64,000 nucleotides of DNA from Sphingobium sp. MI1205 (GCF_001563285.1 NZ_CP005188.1:625501-689500); one strand, 5' to 3'. Positions 49,434 to 58,451 are shown, numbered from the stretch's first letter. Notes: generated from the sequence alone by a model not told the origin. Made by a program: numbers and translations.

Positions 49434-50384
49434 TCAGATCCTGGCTTGCGCGATGACGTAGGCCAGCGCGCGCGTCGCGAGCGGCAGCTTGAAGCCATTG
49501 TCCCTTGTCGGCGTTGCGCCTTCAAAGGCCCGCGCGGTAACGGCCGCCGCACCTTGCGGCAGCAGCGCCTCGGCGGCTTCGATGCGCCAGGGCCTGGGAG
49601 CGACCCCACCAAATGCCACGCGACCGGTGCCATCAGGCTGGATCACGGCCGCGACCGATACGAGCGCGAAGGCATAGGAAGCGCGGTCGCGGACTTTCTC
49701 GTAGAAATGCTTGCCGCCGAGGGGAGGGGGCAGCGTGACGGCGGTGATGAGTTCGCCGGGCTTCAGCATCGTATCCTGTGCCGGATTGTCTTCCCAGAGG
49801 CGGTGAAAACCGGCAATCGGGATGGACCGGGTCCGCCCATGCGCATCGATCGTTTCCACAATGGCGTCGAGCACGCGCAGGGCTACGGCCATGTCGCCCG
49901 GGAAAGTCGCGATACAGGACTCGCTCACCCCGATCACGCCGAGCTGGCGGGAATAGCCGCCAATTGCAGCGCATCCCGAACCCGGCTGTCGTTTGTTGCA
50001 GGCCATGTTGATGTCGTAGAAATAGGGGCAGCGGGTGCGCTGGAGCAGGTTGCCCGCGGTCGTGGCCTTGTTGCGCAACTGTCCCGAAGCGCCGGCGAGG
50101 ATCGCGCGCGACAGCACGCCATAGTTACGGCGCACACGTTCGTCCGCGGCAAGATCGGTATTGGTGACGAGCGCCCCGATCCGTAGGCCGCCCTGGGGCG
50201 TCGTTTCGATCTTGGTGAAGTCCAGGTCCTGCACATCGACGAGATGCGTTGGCGTTTCCACCTCTATCTTCATGAGATCCAGCAGGTTGGTGCCCCCGGC
50301 GATGAACCGCGCGCCGGGGCGTTTCGCCACGGCCCGTGCCGCCGCGACAGGATCCTTGGCGCGTTCGTAGGTGAAGGCTCTCAC
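49434..50384 (-). CDS. paoB: Aldehyde oxidoreductase FAD-binding subunit, PaoB type
   Basis: The flavin subunit, 316 residues from a GTG start at 50384 that overlaps the paoA stop (GTGA). FAD-binding segments are [20 protein letters not shown] and [18 protein letters not shown] cysteine-rich insertion ([20 protein letters not shown], then C and SESCIATF) matches the extra [4Fe-4S] cluster typical of PaoB and absent from plain xanthine dehydrogenase FAD subunits. Confidence 0.92.
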   Translation of the reverse strand: MRAFTYERAKDPVAAARAVAKRPGARFIAGGTNLLDLMKIEVETPTHLVDVQDLDFTKIETTPQGGLRIGALVTNTDLAADERVRRNYGVLSRAILAGASGQLRNKATTAGNLLQRTRCPYFYDINMACNKRQPGSGCAAIGGYSRQLGVIGVSESCIATFPGDMAVALRVLDAIVETIDAHGRTRSIPIAGFHRLWEDNPAQDTMLKPGELITAVTLPPPLGGKHFYEKVRDRASYAFALVSVAAVIQPDGTGRVAFGGVAPRPWRIEAAEALLPQGAAAVTARAFEGATPTRDNGFKLPLATRALAYVIAQARI

Positions 50385-51019
50385 GCGCTCTCTCCGGCAA
50401 CGTCCGCCATCGCTTCCGCGATGTTGGAGTAAGCGCCGCAGCGGCAGATATTGCCGCTCATGCGCTCCCGCATCTCCGGCATTGTGGCGCGAGGGCTGAC
50501 GGTCAGATCCTCCTGGACATGGCTGGGGATCCCGCGCGCAATCTCGTCGAGAACCGCCACTGCGGAACAGATCTGGCCGGGCGTGCAGTAGCCGCACTGA
50601 TAGCCGTCATGCTTGATGAATGCCGCCTGCATCGGATGCAACTTGTCGGGCGTGCCCAGCCCCTCGATCGTGGTAATTTCGTGGCCCTCGTGCATGACGG
50701 CGAGGCTGAGGCAGGAATTAATCCGCTTGCCCCCCACAAGGACGGTGCAGGCGCCGCACTGGCCGTGATCGCAGCCCTTCTTGGTGCCAGTCAGATGAAG
50801 ATGTTCGCGCAGCGCGTCGAGCAAGGTCGTGCGCGGATCAAGCGCCAGCCGCTGCGCGCGTCCATTGACGGAGAAAGAGACGGACATTGTAGGAACAGGC
50901 TGGGCAGGCGGAAGCGCGGGGACTTCAGTCAAGGCAGGCGCCGCAGCCGCCACGGCCGTGACGGTAGTTCCGGCCAGAACGCCGCGGCGCGATATCTCCA
51001 GCTTGGGCCGATTGGCCAT
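50381..51019 (-). CDS. paoA: Aldehyde oxidoreductase 2Fe-2S subunit, PaoA type, Tat-exported
   Basis: The iron-sulfur subunit, 212 residues from the ATG at 51019. A twin-arginine signal ([20 protein letters not shown]) shows that the folded complex is exported to the periplasm. The plant-type cluster is [17 protein letters not shown] plus NSC, and the second cluster is [13 protein letters not shown] and CRCGAYSN. It lies 25 bp after the metallo-hydrolase gene on the same strand and overlaps paoB. Confidence 0.94.
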   Translation of the reverse strand: MANRPKLEISRRGVLAGTTVTAVAAAAPALTEVPALPPAQPVPTMSVSFSVNGRAQRLALDPRTTLLDALREHLHLTGTKKGCDHGQCGACTVLVGGKRINSCLSLAVMHEGHEITTIEGLGTPDKLHPMQAAFIKHDGYQCGYCTPGQICSAVAVLDEIARGIPSHVQEDLTVSPRATMPEMRERMSGNICRCGAYSNIAEAMADVAGESA

Positions 51020-51044
51020 GAGTTCAGTCCTTTCGGGCATCTTT

Positions 51045-51956
51045 TCAATCTGGCCGCGGGGCGACCGGGTAGATGATGAAATCGTCATGAGCTTGCGGCC
51101 GCTCTGGCACATCGAGCGGCGCCTTGAGGCCCTTCTGCAGCTCGACGATGGTGCGTTTTGGCAGCTCCAGCGGATGCTCGTCCGGGTGCGCCTGTGCTTC
51201 GTGCGGATAGTCCTGGCCAGGCGTTCGCGTCATTTCGATATGGGCACCGAGTACTGCGCGGATCGGGTGTCTGGCCGCGAATGCCGCCACGCGATCCACG
51301 CTTGCCCGGTTGTCCGCCAGAAAGTTGACCGGGATGTACAGGCGGCCGGGATAAAGCGTGTCGCCCGACAGCAGGATCTTCAACTGCGGATCGTAGATCA
51401 TGATCGCGGCGGCCTGGTGTCCGGGCGCAGGTATGACCGTGAGGACACGGCCACCCAGATCGAAGCGGGCCAGATCTTCCGGCCACTTCGCTATGCTGAA
51501 GAAGCGAGCCACATTCTGGGGCTCGAGTCCGATGACCGTCGTATCGGGTCGATCCTGAAATGCCGCGTCCCCGGCGACATGATCGCCGTGGCTGTGGCTA
51601 TGCGCCACCACGAGAGGAATCTGCGCGCGCCCTTTCGCCGCCAGCCATTGTGCCACGAGGCGGTCGATCACCGGCCTGATCTGGCCGCCCTGTGCGCCCG
51701 TATCGACCAGCAATGCCCTGTCTCGCCCAAAAAGAAGATATAGAAAGGGCGCTTCAAAGTTGGTTTTGATCGACTGCCGAATGACAAATGTGTCGCCGTC
51801 GAGCGCCTGAACCTGAGCGTCAGGTTCCTGCGCGAGCGTGCCGTCGATCCATCGCTCCGGAAACAGGCCGGGACTCTTTGTCGTTGCAGCCGGAACGATC
51901 GACGCGCCGCAAAGCAACGTGGTTGCCAGGACCCCTCCGGCAATCCTCGCGAACAT
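51045..51956 (-). CDS. Exported metallo-beta-lactamase-fold hydrolase
   Basis: A 303-residue MBL-fold enzyme with a Sec signal peptide (MFARIAGGVLATTLLCGASIVPAA). The metal site is HSHSHGDH, with the third histidine in PAPGHQAA, the bridging aspartate in LLSGDTLYPG and the last histidine in GAHIEMTR. Members hydrolyse lactones, thioesters or beta-lactams; substrate unknown. It lies between the TonB-dependent receptor (123 bp) and paoA (25 bp), all leftward, suggesting a shared operon. Confidence 0.9.
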   Translation of the reverse strand: MFARIAGGVLATTLLCGASIVPAATTKSPGLFPERWIDGTLAQEPDAQVQALDGDTFVIRQSIKTNFEAPFLYLLFGRDRALLVDTGAQGGQIRPVIDRLVAQWLAAKGRAQIPLVVAHSHSHGDHVAGDAAFQDRPDTTVIGLEPQNVARFFSIAKWPEDLARFDLGGRVLTVIPAPGHQAAAIMIYDPQLKILLSGDTLYPGRLYIPVNFLADNRASVDRVAAFAARHPIRAVLGAHIEMTRTPGQDYPHEAQAHPDEHPLELPKRTIVELQKGLKAPLDVPERPQAHDDFIIYPVAPRPD

Positions 51957-52079
51957 AATCTTGGTCTCCCTTGATCGGGGCGCTTTTGGCATCCTTGTAG
52001 TTTGCTCCTGAACCGTTCCGCCTCTCCCTACGGGAAGGGGGCGCAATCCTTTGAGGGGATGCGCCCCGCCGATTTTCAT

Positions 52080-54476
52080 TCAGTATTTGAGCCGCGCTTC
52101 GATGCCGAAGGTGCGCGGATTGATAACTGTCTGCTTGTAATAGCGCAGCACGACGCCATCGTTGAGGCCCACCCGCGAACGATCATTAGCGACTGAGGCC
52201 ACCGCATATTTGTCGAAGATATTGTTTGCAAACAGACCGATGCTGTATTTGTCCGTTTCGTAATTTAGCGACGCACGATGCAGGACATAGCTGGGCAGCT
52301 TGTCGCCATAGGCGCGATCCCAACCCAGCCGCGTTACCACATTGCCGCGATAGGTGGCCGTCCAGTTGGCGACTATGCTGCCGTCCCTGACAGGATGGGC
52401 GTATGTCACGCCCAGGCTGCCACTGTTCTTCGCCGATCCCGGGAGGCGGTCGCCGGAAAGGGCATCCAGCTGGATGGGATCGCTGGGGTAAGTGCCCGCC
52501 GGATCGTTGACGGCGATGACATTGGGCACGTCCTCAGTCAGCCTCGCATCGACGTAAGAATAGGTTCCCTGGATCGACAAACCCGGAAGGGGGCGCAGCT
52601 GGAATGATGTTTCAAACCCTTCGGATTTCGCCTTGCCCCCGTTGACCGTGATGCCAACGATGCCGTTCAGAGTGGCGGAATCGACCTGGATGCCGTCCCA
52701 TTTGATCTGGAAGACGTTGAAGTTGAAGGTCAGCTTTCGATCGAAAAACTGAGTGCGGATGCCGATTTCCGCATTTTTGGTGGTGTCCGGGCCAAATTGA
52801 AGCTCGTTCGGCAAGGCACAGACATTTTGCGCAGGAGGCGGGTTCAGCACTGGCGGGCAGGGAGCGACCGAGTTCGGACCGCCGATGCGATATCCTTTGC
52901 TGTAAGTCGCATAGAGCATGATGTCGTCGGTGAAGTTGTAGGAAGTGTTGAACTTCCACACCGTGCCGCTCTTCTTAGATGTGCCGCCTGCCGCTTCGGC
53001 GTCATAAGGGCTGAGTGGATCGCCCAGCAGCGGGATGACTGCGCGTCCTTTGATGTTCGACTTGTACTGGAACCAGCGACCGCCAGCGGTCACCTGCCAT
53101 TCTGGTGTAATGCGGAACGTGCCTTCGCCAAAGATCGCCTTCTCGGTGACCTTCGATGTTGTGTAGGATGCATATTCGATTTCTTCGGGGTTGGTCGCCA
53201 GGTCAACCCAGGGATGGCCGGGAAGGATTTCGCGATAATCGTTCTGCAGCTTCTGTTCGTTGTAGAAGCCGCCTATCGCCCAACTGAACGGGCCGCCATG
53301 ATGCGACACGAAGCGGACTTCCTGGTTGAATTGCTTCCGGCTGTTGACGCTTTCATTGTAACTCGAAAAAGCGGGAAACGTCTCGTACCCGTAGTCAAGA
53401 TCGAGCAGCAGATCAGTATTGTCAGATGTCCGAACGTTGCGCACATTGGTATAGGCAGTCGTCGCGACGAGATCCGCGAAATTGGCAATGTTCGCATTGA
53501 CTTCCATGCTGCCAAGATGCGCACGGCGGTTTACGGGTTCTAGATAGCGGGCGCCATTTTCGTACTTGCCGGTCCCAAGGACCCCATCGCTATTATATTG
53601 GCCGCCGTCGGTCTTGGTCCGCTGGAACGCATAGGTGAAATTGACGGAGAGATCCGGATTGAACTGGACGAGCAACTGGTTGCGCGTGGTGAAAGTCTTC
53701 TCGAAATTGACATCCTTGCGGGCGGTCAGGTTGGCCGCATAATCCGCGTCGGTGATGCCGCCGGGGCCGCTTGGCTGCGGCAACGACACGCCAGGTTCCT
53801 GCAGCAGCAGCGGAGAGTCGATGAAGCCAGGATCATAATAATAGCCAGTGGCCGAACGGAAGGCGACATGATCCCGGATGATCGGGATGTTGATGACGCC
53901 GTCGAGCTGGAATCCCGCCTTTTCGCCATGCTGCTTGGCATAAAGGCGGCTATGCACTTCGCCGCCGATGGCCGTCAGGTCGGGGCGATTGGGTATGTTG
54001 CGGATGGCGCCTGCTAGCGTGCCAAGGCCGTAGAGCGTGCCCTGCGGTCCAAGCAATGTTTCCACCCGCGCGATGTCGAGCAGCTTGAAGTCATAATAGA
54101 GCGGAACCTCGCCCAAATAGACGCCCAGCGCGTCGTCATAGGACAAGCCCGTCGCATCAACGTCCGAAGCGCTGAGGCCGCGAAGCACGATCGTTCCGGT
54201 CGAACCCGGACCAGTATCGGAAACTGTCATGCCCGGCGTGAAGTCTGCCAGATCGCGAACATCGTCGATCCGCTGCCTGGACAATTGTTCCGCGCCGATC
54301 GCGGTGATGTTGATCGGCACGTCCTGAATGGTGACTTCACGGCGAGTGCCCGTCACCACGATTTCGTTGGCGTCGCCATCTTCCGGCATGGCGCCTTGCG
54401 CGACAGCCGGAGTGGTTCCGACGCCCATTAAAATGGTCGCGCCTAACAGCGTGTTCCGAAACAATTTCATAGTCAC
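52080..54476 (-). CDS. TonB-dependent receptor
   Basis: A 798-residue outer-membrane receptor with signal peptide (ILMGVGTTPAVAQ), TonB box-like EIVVTGTRRE, a plug (DVRDLADFTPGMTVSD, LLGPQGTLYGLGTLAGAIRN) and a barrel ending INPRTFGIEARLKY. There is no STN domain, so it does not signal through FecR. It belongs to the large sphingomonad group of receptors for organic substrates rather than classic siderophores. A long leader separates it from a promoter-like site and operator at 54853-54878. It is the first gene of a leftward set with the MBL hydrolase and paoABC. Confidence 0.93.
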   Translation of the reverse strand: MTMKLFRNTLLGATILMGVGTTPAVAQGAMPEDGDANEIVVTGTRREVTIQDVPINITAIGAEQLSRQRIDDVRDLADFTPGMTVSDTGPGSTGTIVLRGLSASDVDATGLSYDDALGVYLGEVPLYYDFKLLDIARVETLLGPQGTLYGLGTLAGAIRNIPNRPDLTAIGGEVHSRLYAKQHGEKAGFQLDGVINIPIIRDHVAFRSATGYYYDPGFIDSPLLLQEPGVSLPQPSGPGGITDADYAANLTARKDVNFEKTFTTRNQLLVQFNPDLSVNFTYAFQRTKTDGGQYNSDGVLGTGKYENGARYLEPVNRRAHLGSMEVNANIANFADLVATTAYTNVRNVRTSDNTDLLLDLDYGYETFPAFSSYNESVNSRKQFNQEVRFVSHHGGPFSWAIGGFYNEQKLQNDYREILPGHPWVDLATNPEEIEYASYTTSKVTEKAIFGEGTFRITPEWQVTAGGRWFQYKSNIKGRAVIPLLGDPLSPYDAEAAGGTSKKSGTVWKFNTSYNFTDDIMLYATYSKGYRIGGPNSVAPCPPVLNPPPAQNVCALPNELQFGPDTTKNAEIGIRTQFFDRKLTFNFNVFQIKWDGIQVDSATLNGIVGITVNGGKAKSEGFETSFQLRPLPGLSIQGTYSYVDARLTEDVPNVIAVNDPAGTYPSDPIQLDALSGDRLPGSAKNSGSLGVTYAHPVRDGSIVANWTATYRGNVVTRLGWDRAYGDKLPSYVLHRASLNYETDKYSIGLFANNIFDKYAVASVANDRSRVGLNDGVVLRYYKQTVINPRTFGIEARLKY

Positions 54477-54852
54477 TCCGACCCCCTTTCGGTTGAGCCC
54501 TTAAGTGACATCCCTCCTATTGGCGCTCTAGCCGAGTCCGGCGCCTTGTCAGATAGATCACCGGTTGATCGGCGACTTCGCGCCGATATTCATGGCGCAG
54601 CCTTACTTCCCGGCGGATATGCCGCGACGATGCGGTGTCGCGCTGACCTGTTCTTCGAGCATTTCGAGGACAATTTGATAGACCGATCATGCTTGCTGAG
54701 CCGGCGAGGCCGACGACGGATGTCATCGCATCCAGCATTGCTGCATTACTGCCCTTAATTCGATCCACTTGCCCTCACTTCGACAGGTCGTCTTGCGGAC
54801 GCTGATCTTTCCGTCTCGGCGCTTTGCCGAGCAACCACTCATACGGTATGGA

Positions 54853-54878
54853 TATTACCTAATGCGTCAAGCGTAATA
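54853..54878. promoter_or_regulatory. Operator site 1 with leftward promoter element
   Basis: TATTAC-N14-GTAATA (perfect 7-bp arms if extended to ATATTAC/GTAATAT). On the minus strand the spacer contains TTGACG (54865-54870), a good -35, with a weak -10 (TACCGT) 16 bp on. A repressor bound here would block the promoter that faces the receptor gene at 54476. The transcript leader would be about 360 nt. Confidence 0.7.
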
Positions 54879-54910
54879 TTTTTGCACTTGCTCAGTATGA
54901 GCGAAATCTG

Positions 54911-54925
54911 TGACGCGCTGCGTCA
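54911..54925. promoter_or_regulatory. TGACGC-N3-GCGTCA palindrome
   Basis: A perfect 6-bp inverted repeat with a 3-base spacer, 33 bp from operator site 1. The half-site GCGTCA also occurs singly inside site 1. It may bind a second regulator; no candidate protein is in the window. Confidence 0.4.
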
Positions 54926-54996
54926 AATGGGTCGATTCCGGCTGTAGATGTTCTTGCCTCCAAGGTTTGCGGACCCGTGGCAAGCGAAGCACTAGT

Positions 54997-55067
54997 CCTT
55001 CGGCAGCAAGTGGGGCGACCTGATTCGCGAGTCCTGCACTTCTTGCCTGCCGAGAAGGGAAGTCGCC
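54997..55067. other. Foldable GC-rich element, possible pseudoknot
   Basis: CCTTCGGCAG (54997-55006) can pair with CTGCCG-AG-AAGG (55047-55058), extended inward by GCAAG/CTTGC-like pairs. The apical loop contains GGCGAC (55014-55019), which is complementary to GTCGCC at 55062-55067 just after the stem. It lies outside transcripts from the two promoters I propose, so its role is unclear. Confidence 0.3.
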
Positions 55068-55170
55068 AGATTGCTCATGTTTTCGGGTGATTCGCGTCGA
55101 TGATGGTCCGGGGACGCCCAGGATAACGATGCCGTGGATGCGCTCGCCATCATCGGCGCATGCTCGAAAT

Positions 55171-55196
55171 TATTACATATTCGATGACTTGTAATA
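55171..55196. promoter_or_regulatory. Operator site 2 upstream of the guanidine operon
   Basis: TATTAC-N14-GTAATA, identical in arms and spacing to site 1. The right arm overlaps TAATAT (55192-55197), a near-consensus -10 for rightward transcription, 60 bp upstream of the substrate-binding-protein start. The -35 is poor. This fits repression of the ABC/carboxylase operon by the same protein that binds site 1. Confidence 0.72.
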
Positions 55197-55256
55197 TTTT
55201 CTTGTGGACATCAGGATGAACCGCGATGATGCTGCACTGCGAAAGGGGATCGAATC

Positions 55257-56336
55257 ATGGTCAGGTTGATCGACAAGGTGAGCAGGGTCGCAATGCTTGC
55301 CAGCGCGCTGTTGCTCGCATCCTGTTCGCAGACGCCAGACCGGGGGGCGCAGCGTACGGATTTCAATATCGGTTGGTCGATCTATGCCGGGTGGATGCCC
55401 TGGCCCTACGCTCAACAGGCCGGCATCGTGAAGAAATGGGCCGACAAATATGGGATTAAGATCAACGTCGTTCAGGTGAACGACTATGTGGAATCGATCA
55501 ATCAGTACACGGCGGGCAAGTTCGACGGGGTGACCGTCACCAATATGGACGCGCTCACCATACCCGCTGCCGGTGGCAAGGACAGCAGCGCCATCATCGT
55601 GGGAGATTATTCCAACGGGAATGACGGCATATTGCTGAGAGGCGCGGACCAGATGCGCGCCATCCAGGGCCAGCAGGTCTATCTCGTCGAACTGTCCGTC
55701 TCCCATTATCTGTTGGCGCGGGGTCTTGAGATTGCGGGGCTCAAGCCGACCGATGTGAAGACCGTGAATACGTCGGACGCCGACATCGTGGGCGCTTTTG
55801 GGAGCCCGCAGGCCAAGGCCGTAGTTGCCTGGAATCCGCAGCTTTCGGTGATGAAGAAGCAGCCGGGCGTTAGCCAGGTATTCAGTTCCGCCCAAATTCC
55901 GGGCGAGATACTCGACCTGATGGTCGTCGATACCGCGACGCTCAAGGCCAATCCGAACCTGGGCAAGGCGCTGACGGGAATCTGGTACGAAACCGTTTCC
56001 CTGATGCAGCGGCAGGACGCCGAGGGCAGGGCGGCCCGCGCAGCCATGGCGAAGCTGGCCGGATCGACGCCCGAGAGCTTCGACAGCCAGCTGTCGACCA
56101 CGCATCTTTATACCGATCCCAAGGCGGCGGTGACCGCCACCTCCGCTCCGGCGCTCATCAAGACAATGACACAGGTGCGAAATTTCAGCTTTTCCAAGGG
56201 GCTGTTCAAAGGAGCGTCGTCTGCCGATGCCGTGGGCATTGCCTTCCCCGGCGGCAAGACGCTCGGCGATCCTCAAAGGGTGACGCTGCGGTTCGACGAA
56301 AGCTTCATGAAGCTGGCTGCGGACGGAAAGCTCTGA
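55257..56336 (+). CDS. ABC transporter substrate-binding lipoprotein, urea/guanidine-carboxylase-associated
   Basis: A 359-residue periplasmic binding lipoprotein (lipobox LLASC) of the NMT1/SsuA-like fold. It belongs to the group consistently found beside urea-carboxylase-type operons. Segments include FNIGWSIYAGWMPWPYAQQA, YTAGKFDGVTVTNMDALTIP and VVAWNPQLSVMKKQPG. It presumably captures guanidine or a related compound for the permease. It is the first gene of the operon, with site 2 about 60 bp upstream. Confidence 0.9.
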   Translation: MVRLIDKVSRVAMLASALLLASCSQTPDRGAQRTDFNIGWSIYAGWMPWPYAQQAGIVKKWADKYGIKINVVQVNDYVESINQYTAGKFDGVTVTNMDALTIPAAGGKDSSAIIVGDYSNGNDGILLRGADQMRAIQGQQVYLVELSVSHYLLARGLEIAGLKPTDVKTVNTSDADIVGAFGSPQAKAVVAWNPQLSVMKKQPGVSQVFSSAQIPGEILDLMVVDTATLKANPNLGKALTGIWYETVSLMQRQDAEGRAARAAMAKLAGSTPESFDSQLSTTHLYTDPKAAVTATSAPALIKTMTQVRNFSFSKGLFKGASSADAVGIAFPGGKTLGDPQRVTLRFDESFMKLAADGKL

Positions 56337-56372
56337 CTGGTTCGTTTCGAATTTATCGAAAGTGATGTGACG

Positions 56373-57188
56373 ATGCGTTGGGTGAACCGACATGCCCGCC
56401 GAGGCGACCGCATCTTCCTGGGTGCGTTGCCGATCCTGTTGCTGGTACTGCTTTACCTGTTCCTGGCAGTGCAGCGCCACGCTGCTAATCCCATGGACAA
56501 GATTCTGCCGCTGCCTGCCAGCATGGTGGATGCCATGGCGGCGCTCCTTTTCCAGGCCGACCAGCTTACCGGCCAGTTCGTCTTCTGGGCCGACACGCTG
56601 GCCAGCCTTCAGCGGCTTGGCATTGGACTCGGCATCGCAACCCTGTCGGCGCTGGTCGTCGGCCTCCTGCTGGGCGTACTCCCGCCGGTACGCGCCACGT
56701 TCGGCCCTCTCGTAACGGTCGTCGCGGTCATCCCCCCCATTGCCCTGCTCCCCATATTATTCATTGCCCTGGGTCTGGGCGAGACGGCGAAGGTCGCCCT
56801 TATCGTTATCGGCGTCGCGCCGGTCATGATGCGCGACATCGCGGCCCATGTCGCTGCCCTGCCGCGCGAGCAGATCGTCAAGGCCCAAACTCTGGGCGCG
56901 AGTTCCTGGCAGATCATGATCCGGGTCGCGCTGCCGCAGGCGATGCCCCGGCTGCTGCACGCCATGCGCCTGGCGCTGGGGCCTGCCTGGGTCTTCCTGA
57001 TTTCAGCCGAAGCCATCGCGTCCGACGTCGGCCTTGGCTACCGGATTTTTCTGGTTCGCCGCTATCTGTCGATGGACGTGATCATCCCCTACGTCGCCTG
57101 GATCGCGATCCTGGCGATCCTGATGGACGGGGTGTTGACCCTGGCCAGCCGTCGGGCATTCCCCTGGGCGCATGGAGCCAGCCATTGA
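56373..57188 (+). CDS. ABC transporter permease
   Basis: A 271-residue inner-membrane permease of the SsuC/TauC type with about six helices. The EAA loop that contacts the ATPase is EQIVKAQTLGASSWQIMIRVALP. A GTG at 56367 is an alternative start two codons upstream. Its stop overlaps the ATPase start (TTGA). Confidence 0.92.
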   Translation: MRWVNRHARRGDRIFLGALPILLLVLLYLFLAVQRHAANPMDKILPLPASMVDAMAALLFQADQLTGQFVFWADTLASLQRLGIGLGIATLSALVVGLLLGVLPPVRATFGPLVTVVAVIPPIALLPILFIALGLGETAKVALIVIGVAPVMMRDIAAHVAALPREQIVKAQTLGASSWQIMIRVALPQAMPRLLHAMRLALGPAWVFLISAEAIASDVGLGYRIFLVRRYLSMDVIIPYVAWIAILAILMDGVLTLASRRAFPWAHGASH

Positions 57189-57985
57189 GCGCGCTCCTCT
57201 CCCTCCGCGATATCTGGGTCGAATATGGCGACAAGATCGTACTCGAACGGGTCGATCTGGACATAGAGGCCGGTTCCTTCGTGTCGATCATCGGACCGTC
57301 CGGCGCGGGCAAGAGCAGCCTGCTGCGCGTGGTGCTGGGCCAGGAAGTGCCGACCAGGGGAACAATCCTGCTGGACGGGGAACCGCTTAAGCCGGAATGC
57401 GGCCCCGATCGCGGTGTCGTCTTCCAGCGCTACTCGGTGTTCCCGCACCTTTCCGCGCTGCGCAACACGATCTTCGGCCTTGAATGCGCCAAGGCACCAC
57501 GGGCCGCGCGCCTGTTCGGCGGCGCGCGCCGGGCGGCCGCCGCAGAGGCGGAAGAGATGCTGCGGTCAGTAGGGCTGGGCGACGCGCTGCACCTTTATCC
57601 CGCACAGATGTCGGGGGGGATGCAGCAGCGGCTGGCCATCGCACAGGCGCTCATCAAACGGCCACGCATCCTGCTGCTGGATGAGCCGTTCGGCGCGCTC
57701 GACCCGGGCATCCGGGCGGACATGCATGCGCTGATCACGCGGCTGTGGCGCGACTATGCGCTGACGATCATCATGGTCACCCATGATATCCGGGAAGCCT
57801 TCACATTGGGCACGCGGGTGCTGACGCTCGACAAGCGGCGTCACGATCCCCACGCCCCCCACCGGTTCGGCGCCACCGCGGTCTATGATCTCCCGCTGCT
57901 TCGGCGCACTGAACCCGCGGCCAGCGAAGACGCCGCAGACGAGACCAGCCCGCAGGATGGTGAGGAGGCAATTGGTAATGGCTAG
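57185..57985 (+). CDS. ABC transporter ATP-binding protein
   Basis: A 266-residue ATPase of the SsuB/TauB type with a TTG start coupled to the permease stop. Walker A is GPSGAGKSS, the signature MSGGMQQRLAIAQAL, Walker B ILLLDEPFGALD and the H-loop MVTHD. A C-terminal tail of about 35 residues rich in Glu/Ala (EPAASEDAADETSPQDGEEA) follows the fold. It overlaps the regulator gene by 8 bp. Confidence 0.94.
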   Translation: MSALLSLRDIWVEYGDKIVLERVDLDIEAGSFVSIIGPSGAGKSSLLRVVLGQEVPTRGTILLDGEPLKPECGPDRGVVFQRYSVFPHLSALRNTIFGLECAKAPRAARLFGGARRAAAAEAEEMLRSVGLGDALHLYPAQMSGGMQQRLAIAQALIKRPRILLLDEPFGALDPGIRADMHALITRLWRDYALTIIMVTHDIREAFTLGTRVLTLDKRRHDPHAPHRFGATAVYDLPLLRRTEPAASEDAADETSPQDGEEAIGNG

Positions 57986-58451
57986 CGAAGGCACAAGCCT
58001 GGCAAGGCTCAGCATGAGCCTGCCCAGCGATCTGTTCCGGCAGCTTGACGCCATGGTGGTCGAACGAGAGCTGCCCTCGCGCTCCCAGCTCATCGCCGAG
58101 TTGATCCGGCATGCGCTGGCCGAGCATGAGGCCCTGACCCGGCCGGACGAGATGCTCGCGGGCACCATCACCCTGGTTTATCGGAGCGACAAAGGCCGGG
58201 TCCGGCATCAGCTCGCCCAGACTCAGGCCGATTATCTCAAGGAAGTGATCTCCTCCCAGCATGTGTTCCTCGAAGGGGACCAGTCGCTCGAAGTCTTGTT
58301 GGTGCAAGGCCCTGCGACATTGCTGAAGGAATTATGCGATGCGCTGCGCAGGGTGCGCGGCGTCCAGCAGCTCCAACTTGTCACGACCACCGCGCTGCTT
58401 CCGCCGCTGTATGAGCAGGAAGAGAGCGGCCGCAAGGAGAATGCCGCATGA
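57978..58451 (+). CDS. NikR-like ribbon-helix-helix regulator with degenerate nickel site
   Basis: A 157-residue protein with NikR architecture. A ribbon-helix-helix domain (residues 9-52, LARLSMSLPSDLFRQLDAMV) is followed by an ACT-like tetramerisation domain (62-135, GTITLVYRSDKGRVRHQLAQ, then SLEVLLVQGP). Aligned to E. coli NikR, ligand H87 is kept (H95), but H76, H89 and C95 become A84, F97 and S103, so square-planar nickel binding is not expected. The start at 57978 follows a good AGGAGG. It overlaps its neighbours by 8 and 4 bp. It is the only regulator in the operon and the best candidate to bind the two TATTAC-N14-GTAATA sites. The effector is unknown. Confidence 0.88.
   Translation: MASEGTSLARLSMSLPSDLFRQLDAMVVERELPSRSQLIAELIRHALAEHEALTRPDEMLAGTITLVYRSDKGRVRHQLAQTQADYLKEVISSQHVFLEGDQSLEVLLVQGPATLLKELCDALRRVRGVQQLQLVTTTALLPPLYEQEESGRKENAA

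Larger units (their letters stand above)
54477..55256. other. 780-bp divergent intergenic region between receptor and guanidine operon
   Basis: I find no convincing gene here; the short frames at 54517-54768 are not protein-like. Two AT-rich islands (about 54840-54900 and 55160-55200) stand out in GC-rich surroundings, and each holds one copy of the same palindrome. Between them are a TGACGC palindrome and a GC-rich foldable stretch. A guanidine-I riboswitch, common upstream of such operons elsewhere, is not recognisable. Confidence 0.7.

Noticed and set aside
54517..54768. 83-codon minus-strand frame (and an overlapping plus-strand frame) in the divergent intergenic region
   Set aside because: Arg-rich, no signal or domain, no good ribosome binding site; it would lie in the receptor mRNA leader.
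55060..55256. Guanidine-I (ykkC) riboswitch upstream of the ABC/carboxylase operon
   Set aside because: Such operons often carry one, but I could not find the conserved ACGR-type and GG-rich core segments in the expected order. A covariance-model search would be decisive.
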